A stretch of DNA of 64,000 nucleotides from Streptomyces himalayensis subsp. himalayensis (lineage in GTDB: Bacteria; Actinomycetota; Actinomycetes; Streptomycetales; Streptomycetaceae), in NCBI RefSeq assembly GCF_013778455.1, contig NZ_JACEHE010000001.1, forward strand, positions 784,127-848,126, given 5' to 3'. Below, piece after piece: positions 16,764-25,873 of this stretch. The notes beneath the pieces were generated by a model. It was not told the DNA's origin. It made no database searches and was given only the letters and a program-made list of their open reading frames with translations. Each line of letters starts with the position of its first letter. The first letter of the stretch is position 1. Made by a program: the position numbers and the translations under genes.

Positions 16764-17569
16764 ATGGGACAAGGAACGAACGTCCAGACCGAAGCGTTGC
16801 GACGCTACGCCGACGCTGCCGAAGATGCGGCCGATCGTATTCGTCAGATCCGACAGCGGCTGTGGAGCGCGCTTGGGAAAGCGACGCTGCCGAGGGCTTC
16901 AGCCAGACAATGACAGAGTTCGAGCAGGCTCTCCTGGGCGAAGCCGACGACATGGTCACAATCGCGGAGTTGCTGGAAGTGGCGGCGTCGGCGTGCGAAA
17001 TAGCCGAGCAGGCCATGACCGATCTTCTCGTAGAGATTGTGGAAGCGCTCATGGTGACTGCCGCGACAACTGCGATTTTGTCCCTGCTCACCGCCGGAGC
17101 CGCGGCTGCCATCGGTCCTCTGGCAGGAGCAGCGAATGTGGCGTACCGAGCCGCAAAGGCCACGAGGATTGCCGCCAAGCTGGCCGACAAGTTGGCCGAT
17201 CTCGCCAGGCAGACCAGGGCTCTGGCAAGGCTGTCCAGACTCCGCCGTTATCTTCGCAGCCTCGATCGCGCGAAGATCAAGGAGTGGAAGGGGGCGAAAT
17301 GGCGGATCCTGGGCAGTGTTCGCCGCGGCGAGATGCCTGAGGCCGCCGACCTTGCTCAGTACATGGCGTGGCGCCAAGGGAAGGCTATCGCCAAGGGCGT
17401 GCTCGGAGTCGATCCCGCAGGTGCTGTCACAGGTTCGGTTCTAGAGGGTTCGCCAGCCTTGGCTGAAGAGAAGTCCGAATACGCGGAGCGCCCAAAGCCT
17501 CAAAGTTTCGACGAGAGAATGAAAAGCGGAGACTTCGCGGGGAAGACAGTGAAAGAAGTATTTGGGTGA
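16764..17569 (+). pseudogene. W-x-G T7SS substrate broken by a frameshift
   Basis: Frame 3 from ATG 16764 (behind CGGGGGA) gives a helix, TEALRRYADAAEDAADRIRQI, then runs into noise and stops at 16913. From about 16862, frame 2 continues as VERAWESDAAEGFSQTMTEF, the W-x-S/G turn and second helix of a type VII substrate, and runs to 17569. A single-base shift near 16855-16865 joins the two into one protein of ~268 residues. The distal part has a hydrophobic helix pair (~17050-17150; TAGAAAAIGPLAGAANV) and a basic helical region, ending in a short acidic/basic tail (DERMKSGDFAGKTVKEVFG). The stop overlaps the next gene by GTGA. A real lesion or a sequencing error. Confidence 0.75.
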
Positions 17570-18243
17570 AGTTCTCGGAGGTGCTTTCCTGGTCGGGCTT
17601 CAAGACCTGGGTCTCAGGTCCCGACCATCATGCCGTCGCTCGTGAGGCCCGGGAACGGGCCGGGTCGGCTCTTCCTGCCGGGGAACGACTCGAGGATTCG
17701 CATGTCGTGGTGATCGGTGAGGGCGTGCCGGCGCCCCCGAGCCGCCTCAGGCCGGACGTGTTCCCAGGGGCCAGGTCGACGACTGATCGTTGGCTGTCCC
17801 ATGCGGACAATGCCGAGCGGGTTCTGGATCGCCTGAACCCGGTGAATGCGGCGGTGGATGCGTTTGACGACCGGGGCAGCGGCAAGGGGCAGGCGATGTC
17901 CGGTGACTGGGGGAGTGTCGCGGGGCAGATGGCCTGTTCGCTGCAACCTCGCGAAGGAAGCGGTGTCGTGTCGGTCCTCGTTCTGGGGGACCACGGTCTG
18001 CACGTGGTGCACGTCCAGAAATCTCCGGACGGGCGAAAGACGGGGCCAGCGGTCCAATACGGATGGGGGGTTCCTCGTGGGCGTATTTCCTGGTGCCGGA
18101 ACCGAAAGGACGTAAAACACGGCACTCATGAGATCGGATTCGATGACGGATCATGGGTGCGAATCCTTTTCCCGGTTAGCGGCTGGGGGACGCTGGCAGA
18201 AGCACTTGCCAACAGCCCTGGCGGCTCCGGCCCGGTCTCATGA
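17566..18243 (+). CDS. DGSW-family protein behind a W-x-G substrate
   Basis: 225 residues, GTG start overlapping the upstream stop (GTGA). Motifs align with the 13513 product: AREARERAGSALPAGERL with RARAVVPAGEVL; GDWGSVAGQMACSL with GWNSMAGHLARAI; THEIGFDDGSWVRILFPVSGW with NHEIGFVDGSWCSVRFMGQGW; LAEALANS at the end. It lacks the strongly hydrophobic centre of its minus-strand relatives and looks soluble. Tight coupling to the broken W-x-G gene suggests a cognate immunity or chaperone role, by inference only. Confidence 0.7.
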   Translation: MKFSEVLSWSGFKTWVSGPDHHAVAREARERAGSALPAGERLEDSHVVVIGEGVPAPPSRLRPDVFPGARSTTDRWLSHADNAERVLDRLNPVNAAVDAFDDRGSGKGQAMSGDWGSVAGQMACSLQPREGSGVVSVLVLGDHGLHVVHVQKSPDGRKTGPAVQYGWGVPRGRISWCRNRKDVKHGTHEIGFDDGSWVRILFPVSGWGTLAEALANSPGGSGPVS

Positions 18244-18448
18244 GTGGCGATCGCTGAGCCGTCATCGTGATCGAGAACAGCCATCGCACCTTGCCTGTCC
18301 TATCATCAAGGGCGAAGTATGCTTCTCCGTCACCGCCCTGCCGGAGGGAGACCACCGGAGAGGTCGAGATGCCCCCGTTGTTGGACGCGAGGACTCACGG
18401 ATCCTGATCAGTCCCTTGCCGCCGGTGAATCGGCCGCTGGTGTACTTC

Positions 18449-18575
18449 CAAAGGCGAGTCCACCTTGACCGTTCTCCGGCGACGGAGACGACGCCGGTTC
18501 CTATGTGCTGTCTCCGCCTCGCAAGCCGTCTGGCTGAGTGTGCGGGCCGCGGCGATGCCCGAACTATGCAGTGCA
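18449..18575 (+). repeat. Decayed copy of the 3' end of the 21242 gene
   Basis: Matches 22479-22604 with only a few substitutions and short indels across ~125 bases (shared stretches include GGCGACGGAGACGACGCCGG). In 22479-22604 this DNA encodes the last ~30 residues and stop of a cell-surface protein plus flanking bases. Here no upstream coding sequence exists, and the frame is broken. The surrounding 18244-18717 holds no other recognisable gene. Confidence 0.7.
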
Positions 18576-18717
18576 CCACCAGACATCGGTGGTGATCGTC
18601 AGGTGTCCGTCTGCGGACAACCGCTTTACCGCGACGCCCTCGCCGCGGCGAGGGCGTCGCCCAACCAACCCGCGTCGGCCGCCAGCCTGTTGTCCGCGAC
18701 GCGTATTCCATCACCAC

Positions 18718-19144
18718 GCGGCGGAACAGATCGTGCCTTGTTGCTCATCCTCGTCGGTCCGCTTTTCGCCGGCGCTCGCTGGCTGCTCAATAACCTTCAC
18801 AAACGGGACCAGTTCGATGCCTCTCAGATGGCACTCCGAGCCGTGGCCGGAGGGGTCACCGGCGGTGCCGGAAGCGCGGCCGTCCACCGAGCCACGGACG
18901 GGCGGGTCTTCTCTGAGGCGCACAGGCTCGTGGGCTATGTGGCCACCAACGCCCTATCAGCTTCGGGCTTGGCACGGGTGGCAACATCTCCAAGGACATC
19001 GACGCGGCGGTCAACGGCGACCCCAATGCGGAGAAGGAAGAGGACAGGCCCGGCGCGGCCGCCGATGCACGGAAGGATGCGAGTGAGGATGCCAAGGCCC
19101 TGCGGGATCGGCCCGACCCACAGAGGTATGGAGCGTTCGGGTGA
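18718..19144 (+). pseudogene. Remnant of the C-terminal part of a T7SS-linked substrate
   Basis: Up to about 18965 one frame encodes NNLHKRDQFDASQMALRAVAGG and HRLVGYVATNALSASG. From there a different frame carries on with TGGNISKDIDAAVNGDP, a charged helix and QRYGAFG before TGA at 19142-19144. The two parts read as one protein if a single frameshift is corrected. Its stop overlaps the next start by GTGA, the coupling usual for genes in this locus. There is no intact 5' end. A short related relic lies at 26247-26335. Confidence 0.6.
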
Positions 19145-20586
19145 GCAGTGAGTGGACCATGGACAAGGACAGGAACGTCGCCGGCGCGGTGACCGGTATC
19201 CGTCACCTCCCACGCTCTGGGAGGTTCGTCACCGTGGCCGCCCCGCTCGCCCTCGTGGCGCTGACTGCCGCGTGGCTCTTGCTGGGGGCCACGCCGGTGC
19301 GTGCCGCGGTCCTGTGGTGCTCGCTGGTCCTGCTCGCCGCCTGCGTGGTGATCTTGGGCGTGGCGGTGGTGGGCGGGGGCGGTCGGTCCCGCCGGGAGAC
19401 CTACCGGCGGGCCGTGGAGGTCGCTTCGGTTACCTCGGGCCGTGGCGAGGGCACGGTGCCGTTGCGGCTGGGCGGCACGCGCTGGCTGTCGGCCCGCTAC
19501 GCGGGCGTGCTGGTCGCCGTTCCCACGCTGTTGGCCCTCTGGGCGACCCTCGGCGCCGCCGACGGGCGGGGTTCGGGCACGAGTGCCGTGCTGGCCGAGG
19601 CGGGTGCCGTGATCGTGGAGCGTCCGATCGTGAAGATCGAGAACGAGGTCGCGGAGGGCAGCAGCCCCCGCGCCGCCGCCACGGCCGACTACACCGTCCT
19701 GCTTCCCTCGCCCACCGGGCGGGACGGCGTTCCAGCGACGTTCGAGGCGTACACCAATCGGCGCCAGGGGGTCGGCAGTGAGCTGTACGTGGCGTATGTC
19801 CCGGAGCGACCCGAGCTGGGGGCCATCGGAGACGATCGGCGCCAGGATGTGGAGCGCCAACTCGCCGGCCGGGCCGTGGAGGTCGGCGACGCGTGGGGAA
19901 TCGGCGGGCTGTGGGCCTTGGTGACCCTCGCCCTGCTCGCTGGCTGGTGGAAGATCAACAGCATGCGGCGTCCCGCCCGCACCGTCGGCCCCGACTGGGA
20001 GGCGCTGCGGGTCACCGTCACCGGAGCCGGGGAGCACACCGACGCGCCGCCTCCCGGCAGTGCGGCGGCTGCCGATGAGCGCAAGCGCAAGGAGAACACC
20101 AGGAGGCTGAAGGGCCTTGTGCTGGACGGCCGCGGCCGGGAGATCCCCTTCCACTCCCAGATGGCCAGTGAACCCGCCGGGGACGCACTGTCCGGTGCGC
20201 ACGGCTGGCTGCTGTGGTCTCCCCGGCAGCGCCGGGGCCGGGACGTCCTCGCCGAGCTGGTGGGTGATGACGGCTGGCAGCTGCCCGGCGCGGTCCCGGT
20301 ACAGGTGGCTGAGCAGGTCGCGGAGGCCGGGCTCACCGTTCCCGCGCATCCGGACCCCGAGCGGCGGGTCCGGACGCTGGATCTTGGGGCGGGCTGGCTC
20401 GTGACGGCATCCGTGCCGGTGGTCGCGGGGTGGGCGGTGGCGCTGGGCTGCCTGGCCGCCCTGCTGTTCGTTCCGGATGGCGGTGCCTGGCGGCCGTGGA
20501 CGGTCGCGGTCGGTCTGCTGGCCCCGATCGTCGGCCACATCATGCGGGGGATGGCGAGCGGCGGCGGCGGCGATCAGGCGGGGTGA
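19141..20586 (+). CDS. Multi-span membrane protein, T7SS-linked
   Basis: 481 residues with about five membrane helices: ~30-50, 55-78, 118-138, 248-268 and a C-terminal pair ~415-460. A loop of about 100 residues between helices 3 and 4 (AGAVIVERPIVKIENEVAEG to RQLAGRAVEVGDAW) probably lies outside the cell and the charged segment ~270-400 inside. The GTG start overlaps the stop of the broken upstream gene by GTGA, so the two formed one operon. I do not recognise the family. By position it could be an immunity protein of the lost substrate or an envelope factor. It is followed by a strong hairpin. Confidence 0.7.
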   Translation: MSSEWTMDKDRNVAGAVTGIRHLPRSGRFVTVAAPLALVALTAAWLLLGATPVRAAVLWCSLVLLAACVVILGVAVVGGGGRSRRETYRRAVEVASVTSGRGEGTVPLRLGGTRWLSARYAGVLVAVPTLLALWATLGAADGRGSGTSAVLAEAGAVIVERPIVKIENEVAEGSSPRAAATADYTVLLPSPTGRDGVPATFEAYTNRRQGVGSELYVAYVPERPELGAIGDDRRQDVERQLAGRAVEVGDAWGIGGLWALVTLALLAGWWKINSMRRPARTVGPDWEALRVTVTGAGEHTDAPPPGSAAAADERKRKENTRRLKGLVLDGRGREIPFHSQMASEPAGDALSGAHGWLLWSPRQRRGRDVLAELVGDDGWQLPGAVPVQVAEQVAEAGLTVPAHPDPERRVRTLDLGAGWLVTASVPVVAGWAVALGCLAALLFVPDGGAWRPWTVAVGLLAPIVGHIMRGMASGGGGDQAG

Positions 20587-20595
20587 ACACGCCCG

Positions 20596-20637
20596 CGAGC
20601 GGGCCTCTCACCGGGCTACCGGTCAGAGGCCCGCTCG
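20596..20637 (+). terminator. Hairpin terminator after 19141 gene
   Basis: Perfect 13-bp inverted repeat (20596-20608 and 20625-20637) with a 16-base loop, 10 bases after the stop codon. There is no U tract, as is common in Streptomyces. Confidence 0.7.
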
Positions 20638-20927
20638 CTCGTTCCCGTAACAAGCGGCCCCAGCCCAGTGCTTGATCTCGCTCGGTTCACGCCGACAAGC
20701 GCAGATCAAGGCCGCCCGCGTCCCCGACCTACCGGGAGCCGGCGTTGACAGGAGGCGGCGCCACAGCGCGGCCGACGGGGAACCATCCGAGTTCCACACG
20801 CATAACTAGCCCGACAAAAGAGGAAGTTGGGGGGTGAAAACCCGGGACACCTCGCTGTCTTTCCGTAATCATGGTCGGCCGGTACACGCCACGCATCTCT
20901 GATGACCTTTGACCACGGGGAGCACTC

Positions 20928-21224
20928 ATGGACTGGATCGCCGCAGCCGTACGCCGTAATCGCAGGAGCCTGCTCCTCATCGCTCTCGGCTCCCTGTGCC
21001 TGCTGCTGCATGGGGTGGTCTTCGCCCAGCTCGACACCAGCGTGCCCATGTCCAGCTTCGAGGACCCGCTGAACATCGACTTCAGTCAACTGCAGGAGCA
21101 GACCGACACCTGGACCCGGATCATGGGCGTCTCGACCCTGCTGCCCATGCTCGGACAGGCGCTCCTCATTGCCGGCCTGCTCGGATGGGTGCTCAAGCAG
21201 TCCCAGAGCAGCGACCGCGACTGA
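20928..21224 (+). CDS. Small two-helix membrane protein
   Basis: 98 residues with a basic N-terminus (MDWIAAAVRRNRR), a helix at ~14-33, an acidic external loop of about 35 residues (SFEDPLNIDFSQLQEQTDTW) and a second helix at ~66-88 that ends in a short charged tail. The ribosome site GGGGAG is followed by the ATG. The next gene starts 18 bases on, so they are likely co-transcribed. No family recognised. Its partner carries surface domains, so the two may form a membrane complex. Confidence 0.65.
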   Translation: MDWIAAAVRRNRRSLLLIALGSLCLLLHGVVFAQLDTSVPMSSFEDPLNIDFSQLQEQTDTWTRIMGVSTLLPMLGQALLIAGLLGWVLKQSQSSDRD

Positions 21225-21241
21225 AGGGGGGCTGCGCGTCC

Positions 21242-22567
21242 GTGGAGTTGTTCTTCGGTTGGCTCGGTGTCGTCCTCTCCGCAATCGGTATCGCCGTCGG
21301 CGCCCGCGTCGCGTTCGTCATCCACCGACGGGAGACGACCAAGCGCCTCGGCTATCGCGTGGTGGCCCATACCCCCCTGGTCTCGCAGGGTGCCGGCTCT
21401 CTGGAGCTGCTGACCATTCGCTACGGTGATCGCCGCCTGGACGACGCCCGGCTTGTCGTTCTTCAGATCAGCAATCCTGGCAGTGCGGCGGTCCAGCCGG
21501 GGGACTTCCAGAACGACCTGCGCGTCTCCCTGGAAGGTGGCGCCCACGTCGTGTCCGTGGTGGGAGCCACCATCGGTCCGGGGCAGGGCGCCAACCCGCC
21601 CTCCGTCACCTTGTCAGAGGGTGGCGAGCTCAAGGTCTCTCCTCTGCTGCTCAATCCCGGCGATTTCGTCGAGCTGCAGGTGCTGCTGGACGGCGTCTTC
21701 ACCGGGGTACGCGTCGTGGGGCATCTGGCCGACGTCAGATCGATCGAGGAACTGAGCGGTCGCGAAGCACCCGACCGCGCCCGGATCTCCCTTTCCCCCT
21801 ACGGGATCCTGTTGGGGGTGCTGCTGCTCGCCATTCTGGTCACCGTCATCTGGTTGACGACGTCCCTGTTCCCGGATGAGAAACGCAACCCGGAACCACC
21901 GCACCAGAAGTTCTCTGTAGCGCTGGGCGACACCATCGGGCAGGACACTCCCGGGAAAGGGGCGGGCACGATCGAGGAATCGGGTGCGGTCGACACCTAC
22001 ACCTTCTCCGCGAAGACGGATCAGCGCATCTACATCCAGCGACTGGACTGCGACAACTCCTACAGCGTGCAACTGCAGTTGTTGCGCCCTGGCGGTAAGC
22101 CGGTGCCCAACTTCGACGGGTACGTGTACAGCTGTTTCTCCGGCAGCAACGCCGTGACTCTGCCGGAGACGGGTCAGTACACCTTGCGGATCGGTGGCGG
22201 GCCCGTCGGCGGCTCGCCTGGAACGTACGGTTTCAAGCTGTGGGCGTCGCCGATCGAGCGCCACACAACGCCGATGCAAAGCCCGATCGAGGGGGACATC
22301 GAAGCGCCGCGCAGCCAGGACTCGTACGCCTTCCACGTGGACGAGGGGGAGGAGATCCGCTTCGATGTGGAACCCGAGAGCGGACTGGGCCTGAGGTGGA
22401 GCCTGCGCGGGCCGAAGGAGACGGTTGTCGATGACGGGGTGCTTTTCGGGCCGACGATCGGCCCATTCACGTTCGATACCAAAGGCGAGTACACCTTGAC
22501 CATCTCCGGCGACGGAGACGACGCCGGTTCCTATGTGTTGTCTCCGCATCGCAAACCGTCTGGCTGA
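21242..22567 (+). CDS. Membrane protein with C-terminal PPC-like surface domains
   Basis: About 441 residues. Start chosen at GTG 21242, behind AAGGGGGG. Helix 1 at ~5-25; residues ~30-180 form a beta-rich domain (ELLTIRYGDRRLDDARLVVL; FVELQVLLDGVFTG); helix 2 at ~193-213; then two beta domains with the pattern of bacterial pre-peptidase C-terminal domains (AVDTYTFSAKTDQRIYIQRL with LPETGQYTLRIGGG; SQDSYAFHVDEGEEIRFDV with FDTKGEYTLTISGDG). The extracellular part has no catalytic motif and probably binds protein or carbohydrate. The last ~125 bases are duplicated at 18449. Confidence 0.7.
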   Translation: MELFFGWLGVVLSAIGIAVGARVAFVIHRRETTKRLGYRVVAHTPLVSQGAGSLELLTIRYGDRRLDDARLVVLQISNPGSAAVQPGDFQNDLRVSLEGGAHVVSVVGATIGPGQGANPPSVTLSEGGELKVSPLLLNPGDFVELQVLLDGVFTGVRVVGHLADVRSIEELSGREAPDRARISLSPYGILLGVLLLAILVTVIWLTTSLFPDEKRNPEPPHQKFSVALGDTIGQDTPGKGAGTIEESGAVDTYTFSAKTDQRIYIQRLDCDNSYSVQLQLLRPGGKPVPNFDGYVYSCFSGSNAVTLPETGQYTLRIGGGPVGGSPGTYGFKLWASPIERHTTPMQSPIEGDIEAPRSQDSYAFHVDEGEEIRFDVEPESGLGLRWSLRGPKETVVDDGVLFGPTIGPFTFDTKGEYTLTISGDGDDAGSYVLSPHRKPSG

Positions 22568-22715
22568 GTGTGCGGGGAGCCGCGGCGGTGCCTGAACTGC
22601 GTGTTGGTACCGGACGGCCCGGGCCGGCTCGTACAGCCGCACGATGTGGTCTGGGCCTCCAGCCCAGGCGGCGTCCCTCTCCTCGGCGGGTGCGTCGCCG
22701 GCGCCGCACCCGACC

Positions 22716-23457
22716 TCAAACCCGGCTGACCTCAGGGCGCCGTGCGACGAAGACGAACTCCCGCCCTGGCCGATCGGGCGCATCGCGTACGTTTTCCACC
22801 ACATACCCTTGCGCGACCAGCTGCGTCTCGACTTTCCTCCCGCTCGCGGAAACGCAACGTCGAATCCGACGTCAGCACCTGCCCGTCCGCGGCGAACACG
22901 TAGGTCCAGCGGAACGTCACCAGCGGCCCACTCACCTCGATCAACTGGACCCAGCTCTCGACTCCGCCGACGCCCGGGATCTCCGTCACGACGTACGAAG
23001 CCTCGCGGTTCCACGCCTCCCAAGCGCGCCTGGCCGGATCCCGGGTCTCGAACACCAGATGTCCCCCGGGCCGCAGTGCTTCGTAGGCCCCCTGCAGGGT
23101 CCTCTGCCAGGCCTGCGGGTCGACGATGGCCTGGGCTACATTCGCCGTCATGGTCGCAAGGTCGACCCGCAGCGGCGGAAGTGCTGCCGCATCACCGCAT
23201 ATCCAGCGCACCCGCGCGCTGCCCGGCTTGCCTCGGGCCACGTCGATGGACGCCTGGGCGGGATCGGCACCGACGACCTCGATCCCGCGATCAGCCAGCA
23301 GGAGCGCGAACACACCTGTCCCGCAGCCGATATCCAGCACCTGACGCGCCCCGAACTCCTCCGTCATGCGGACGTACGCATCGAGATCGCTGCGGTCAGC
23401 ATCGAGCGGGTCATAGATCGCGGCGAGCCGTGGATGTCCGAAGCACTCGTCAGCCAT
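22716..23457 (-). pseudogene. SAM-dependent methyltransferase, C-terminus frameshifted
   Basis: Class I methyltransferase with motif I VLDIGCGTGVFALLLADRG, an acidic residue at the end of strand 2 (VVGADP), and motif IV region DLATMTANVAQAI. As written the frame ends at 22732 with an Arg-rich tail foreign to the family. Removing one base near 22832-22836 (an A/T run) restores a normal end: EEVETQLVAQGYVVENV, then APDRPGREFVFVARRP and a stop at 22716-22718. It is therefore one base from intact: a real frameshift or a sequencing error. The substrate cannot be read from the sequence. It is a single gene facing away from its neighbours. Confidence 0.8.
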
Positions 23458-23559
23458 GCAGGCGAAGCTATATGGAGCCGACGCTCAGCCGCTGCCCCGT
23501 TTTGCCGCCCGCCATCGATGCCGGCATCCACGCTGTAAGGGATCGTCTAAGCCGGTGTC

Positions 23560-23720
23560 CTCCGTGGTGATCGCTCGGTGGGCTGTTCATGGGGGCGGGG
23601 TACGTGGAGTTGGATTGTTCCGGATGGCTTGTGGGAGCTTGCCGGGCCGCTGATTCCGCAGCAGCGGGTGCGGCAGCAGGGCGGTGGGACACCGAACACG
23701 CCTGATGAGACGTTGGCTTG
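23560..23720 (+). mobile_element. Remnant of an IS5-type transposase N-terminus
   Basis: The frame encodes WSWIVPDGLWELAGPLIP followed by QQGGGTPNTPDE, the typical beginning of IS5/IS1182-like transposases in Streptomyces (usually ...PDDLWELVEPLLP...). After ~45 residues the similarity stops. There is no DDE domain and no clear terminal repeat, so only a fragment is left. Confidence 0.7.
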
Positions 23721-23871
23721 TCGAAGGAACGACGCGGACAGCCGGCGGCAACCGGCTTGGCATCTCCGGGATTTGCTGTGGGTGCCGGCCGCGGCGATCA
23801 GGTGACGACATCGGGTCCGCTGTCGGCGAACCCGCCCGGGCATTCGGTGTTCGCGGTGCTTGGGTGTCGGG

Positions 23872-24858
23872 ATGGAGATCTTGGTTCTGGGCGGAACAGC
23901 GTGGGTGGGCCGGGAACTGTCGCGGCAGGCGATCGAGCGTGGCCATCGGGTGACATGCCTCGCTCGCGGCGAAAGCGGAGAAGTCGCGGACGGAGCGACG
24001 CTGGTGGCCGCCGACCGGCGCGATCCTTCGGCGTACGAACCGCTGCTCGACCGCGCATGGGATGCGGTCGTCGAGGTGTCATGGCAGCCCGGCTTCGTTC
24101 GTGAGGCGCTCGACGCACTGGGCGGCAGGGCCAGGCACTGGGCCTATGTCTCCTCCGTCAGCGCCTACGCCTCCCATGCCGTGCCGGACGCGGACGAGTC
24201 CGCGGCCCTCCTTGCTCCGACCGACCGTAGCGAGGTCGACCGCGCGTTGTACGGCGAGGCGAAGGTCGCCTGCGAGCAGGCGTCGACGGCCGCCGTGGGC
24301 GAGCGCCTCCTCATCGCGCGCGCCGGTCTCATCGGAGGACCGGGCGATCACAGCGGCCGCTCCGGCTACTGGGTGGCTCGTGCCGCACGCGATCCGCTAG
24401 GGCCCATGCTGGTTCCCGACGCACCGGCCATGCCGACACAGGCAGTCGACGTGCGGGACCTCACCGTCTGGCTGCTCGACGCCGCGGAGAGCGGGAGCAC
24501 CGGCACCTACGACGCTGTCGGCCCGGTCGTTCCGTTCGGAGAGTGGATCGAGCTGTCCCGCGCCATCGGCGGGCACATCGGCCCGGTGGTCACCGCCGAC
24601 TCGGCATGGCTGCTCGCGAACGGCGTGGCCGAGTACATGGGGCCCGAGTCGCTGCCGATGTGGCTGGTCGAGACGGGCTGGGAAGGGTGGTCGGCCCGGA
24701 ACGGGTCTGCGGCGCGCGCCGCAGGGCTGCGTCATCGGCCCACGGCGGAGCTGCTGGCCGACACGCTGCTCTGGGAACGCCAGCAGGGCCTGGAGCGGGC
24801 AAGACGCGCCGGCCTCAGCGTCCGGCGCGAGCGCGAGTTGCTCGAGGCTCTCGGATGA
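23872..24858 (+). CDS. NAD-dependent epimerase/reductase (extended SDR)
   Basis: 328 residues with an N-terminal Rossmann fold: [20 protein letters not shown] gives the G-x-x-x-x-x-G dinucleotide motif. Further SDR signs are a Ser in YVSSVSAYA and the catalytic Y-x-x-x-K (YGEAK, ~ residues 130-134). The C-terminal half ([33 protein letters not shown]) is as in actinobacterial epimerase-like reductases. It acts in the cytoplasm on an unidentified sugar or ketone. The ATG at 23872 fits the fold start; a TTG 12 bases upstream is less likely. A single gene downstream of the IS remnant. Confidence 0.85.
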   Translation: MEILVLGGTAWVGRELSRQAIERGHRVTCLARGESGEVADGATLVAADRRDPSAYEPLLDRAWDAVVEVSWQPGFVREALDALGGRARHWAYVSSVSAYASHAVPDADESAALLAPTDRSEVDRALYGEAKVACEQASTAAVGERLLIARAGLIGGPGDHSGRSGYWVARAARDPLGPMLVPDAPAMPTQAVDVRDLTVWLLDAAESGSTGTYDAVGPVVPFGEWIELSRAIGGHIGPVVTADSAWLLANGVAEYMGPESLPMWLVETGWEGWSARNGSAARAAGLRHRPTAELLADTLLWERQQGLERARRAGLSVRRERELLEALG

Positions 24859-24929
24859 CGGCTTGGGACTCCTCTTGTTCGCGCCTGTCCGGCGCGCCGT
24901 GGCACATCGGGCGTACTCTTCGCCCTGCT

Positions 24930-25006
24930 CCGCGACGCCCCCCTCCGGGCGGTCCTCGCGGCCCGGCCACCGGGTAGCCCAGCGCCCGAGGAGGAGTCAG
25001 GCTCCC
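24930..25006. repeat. Copy of an intergenic repeat also seen at 15921-15990
   Basis: About 70 bases here closely match 15921-15990. Both include CTCCGGGCGG, then GGGTAGCCCAGCGCCCG and GGAGTCAGGC. In both places it follows an end of accessory DNA and precedes a different gene. I cannot assign it to a named repeat family. Confidence 0.55.
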
Positions 25007-25629
25007 CGGCCCCTGTTGCCGACGGCGTAGGCGAGGCCCCAGGCAGAGGCTGCGGCGACCACCAGGCCGAGCAGGGAGATCCACGTGGTGCCGCTCTGGC
25101 TGCCCCACCAGAGCTCGGCAGGGAGGAAGGTGTCCCACTGCACCATGTCCGCAACGGCACGGGGCGTTTCGCTCTCGGCGATGATGAGCGGAATGGCGTT
25201 GGTGTAGCCGAAGAAGGCGCCGAGCGCGGCGATGACGGCCGCGCCGATCCGTGCGCCGTTGCTGCGGCGACCCACCAGGCCGACCAAGGCACCGACGACC
25301 ACTCCGTTGAGGAGAGCGTGGGCCACGTAGAGGGTGTGGGCGGTGGTCTGCGACTGGTCCTTGTACGTGGCCAGGATGAGACCGCTGTAGATCAGCGAGA
25401 CGACAACCGAGGCGAACAACCCGAGGAGGACCGCACCGACCGGGTTGCCCGCATTCGTCTGTTGCCTGAAGGAGGGTGCCTCGTACGGTGGTCCGGCCTG
25501 CATCGGTTGGATCGGGGGCTGACCAGGTACAGGCGGTGGGCCGAACCCCGGTTGCTGCTGGGGCGGGGCTGGCTGGCTGTACGGGTTGTAGGGGTTGTGC
25601 TGTGGCGGCTGCGGCGGAGGCTGGCTCAT
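24997..25629 (-). CDS. Four-helix membrane protein with Pro/Gln-rich N-terminus
   Basis: 210 residues. The first ~60 residues are Pro, Gln, Asn and Tyr-rich (PPPQPPQHNPYNPYSQPAP), similar in style to the tails of the mycosins at 1926-4660. Four helices follow at ~68-90, 103-125, 130-155 and 180-203. The ATG at 25629 is preceded by GGGGGATCA. It resembles widespread actinobacterial membrane proteins of unknown function with Pro-rich N-termini. Monocistronic. Confidence 0.65.
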   Translation of the reverse strand: MSQPPPQPPQHNPYNPYSQPAPPQQQPGFGPPPVPGQPPIQPMQAGPPYEAPSFRQQTNAGNPVGAVLLGLFASVVVSLIYSGLILATYKDQSQTTAHTLYVAHALLNGVVVGALVGLVGRRSNGARIGAAVIAALGAFFGYTNAIPLIIAESETPRAVADMVQWDTFLPAELWWGSQSGTTWISLLGLVVAAASAWGLAYAVGNRGRGA

Positions 25630-25873
25630 TGATCCCCCACGGAGCGAACTGGCAGGCGGAGCAAAGTTATCAGCGAGGTCAGCGCGAACTGATCGGCCCG
25701 GAGCGGGTGATCGGGCGATGGTGGTCGATCCAGTATCTGCTGTCCCAGGGCCAGTTGGTTGTCCCAGGGCCACTTGGTTCCCCAGCACAGAGGTGTCGAT
25801 AGCGGCCGGCTGCTCCTCCAGCGCCGCCACCGCCGTGACCGGGCCCATGCCCTGCTTCCCCTGCCGCGTTGGT

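Noticed and set aside
18856..20538. Long minus-strand frame opposite the 19141 membrane protein.
   Set aside because: High GC keeps the antisense frame open. Its translation is full of Arg, Pro and Gly with no fold, while the plus strand gives clear membrane helices and coupling.
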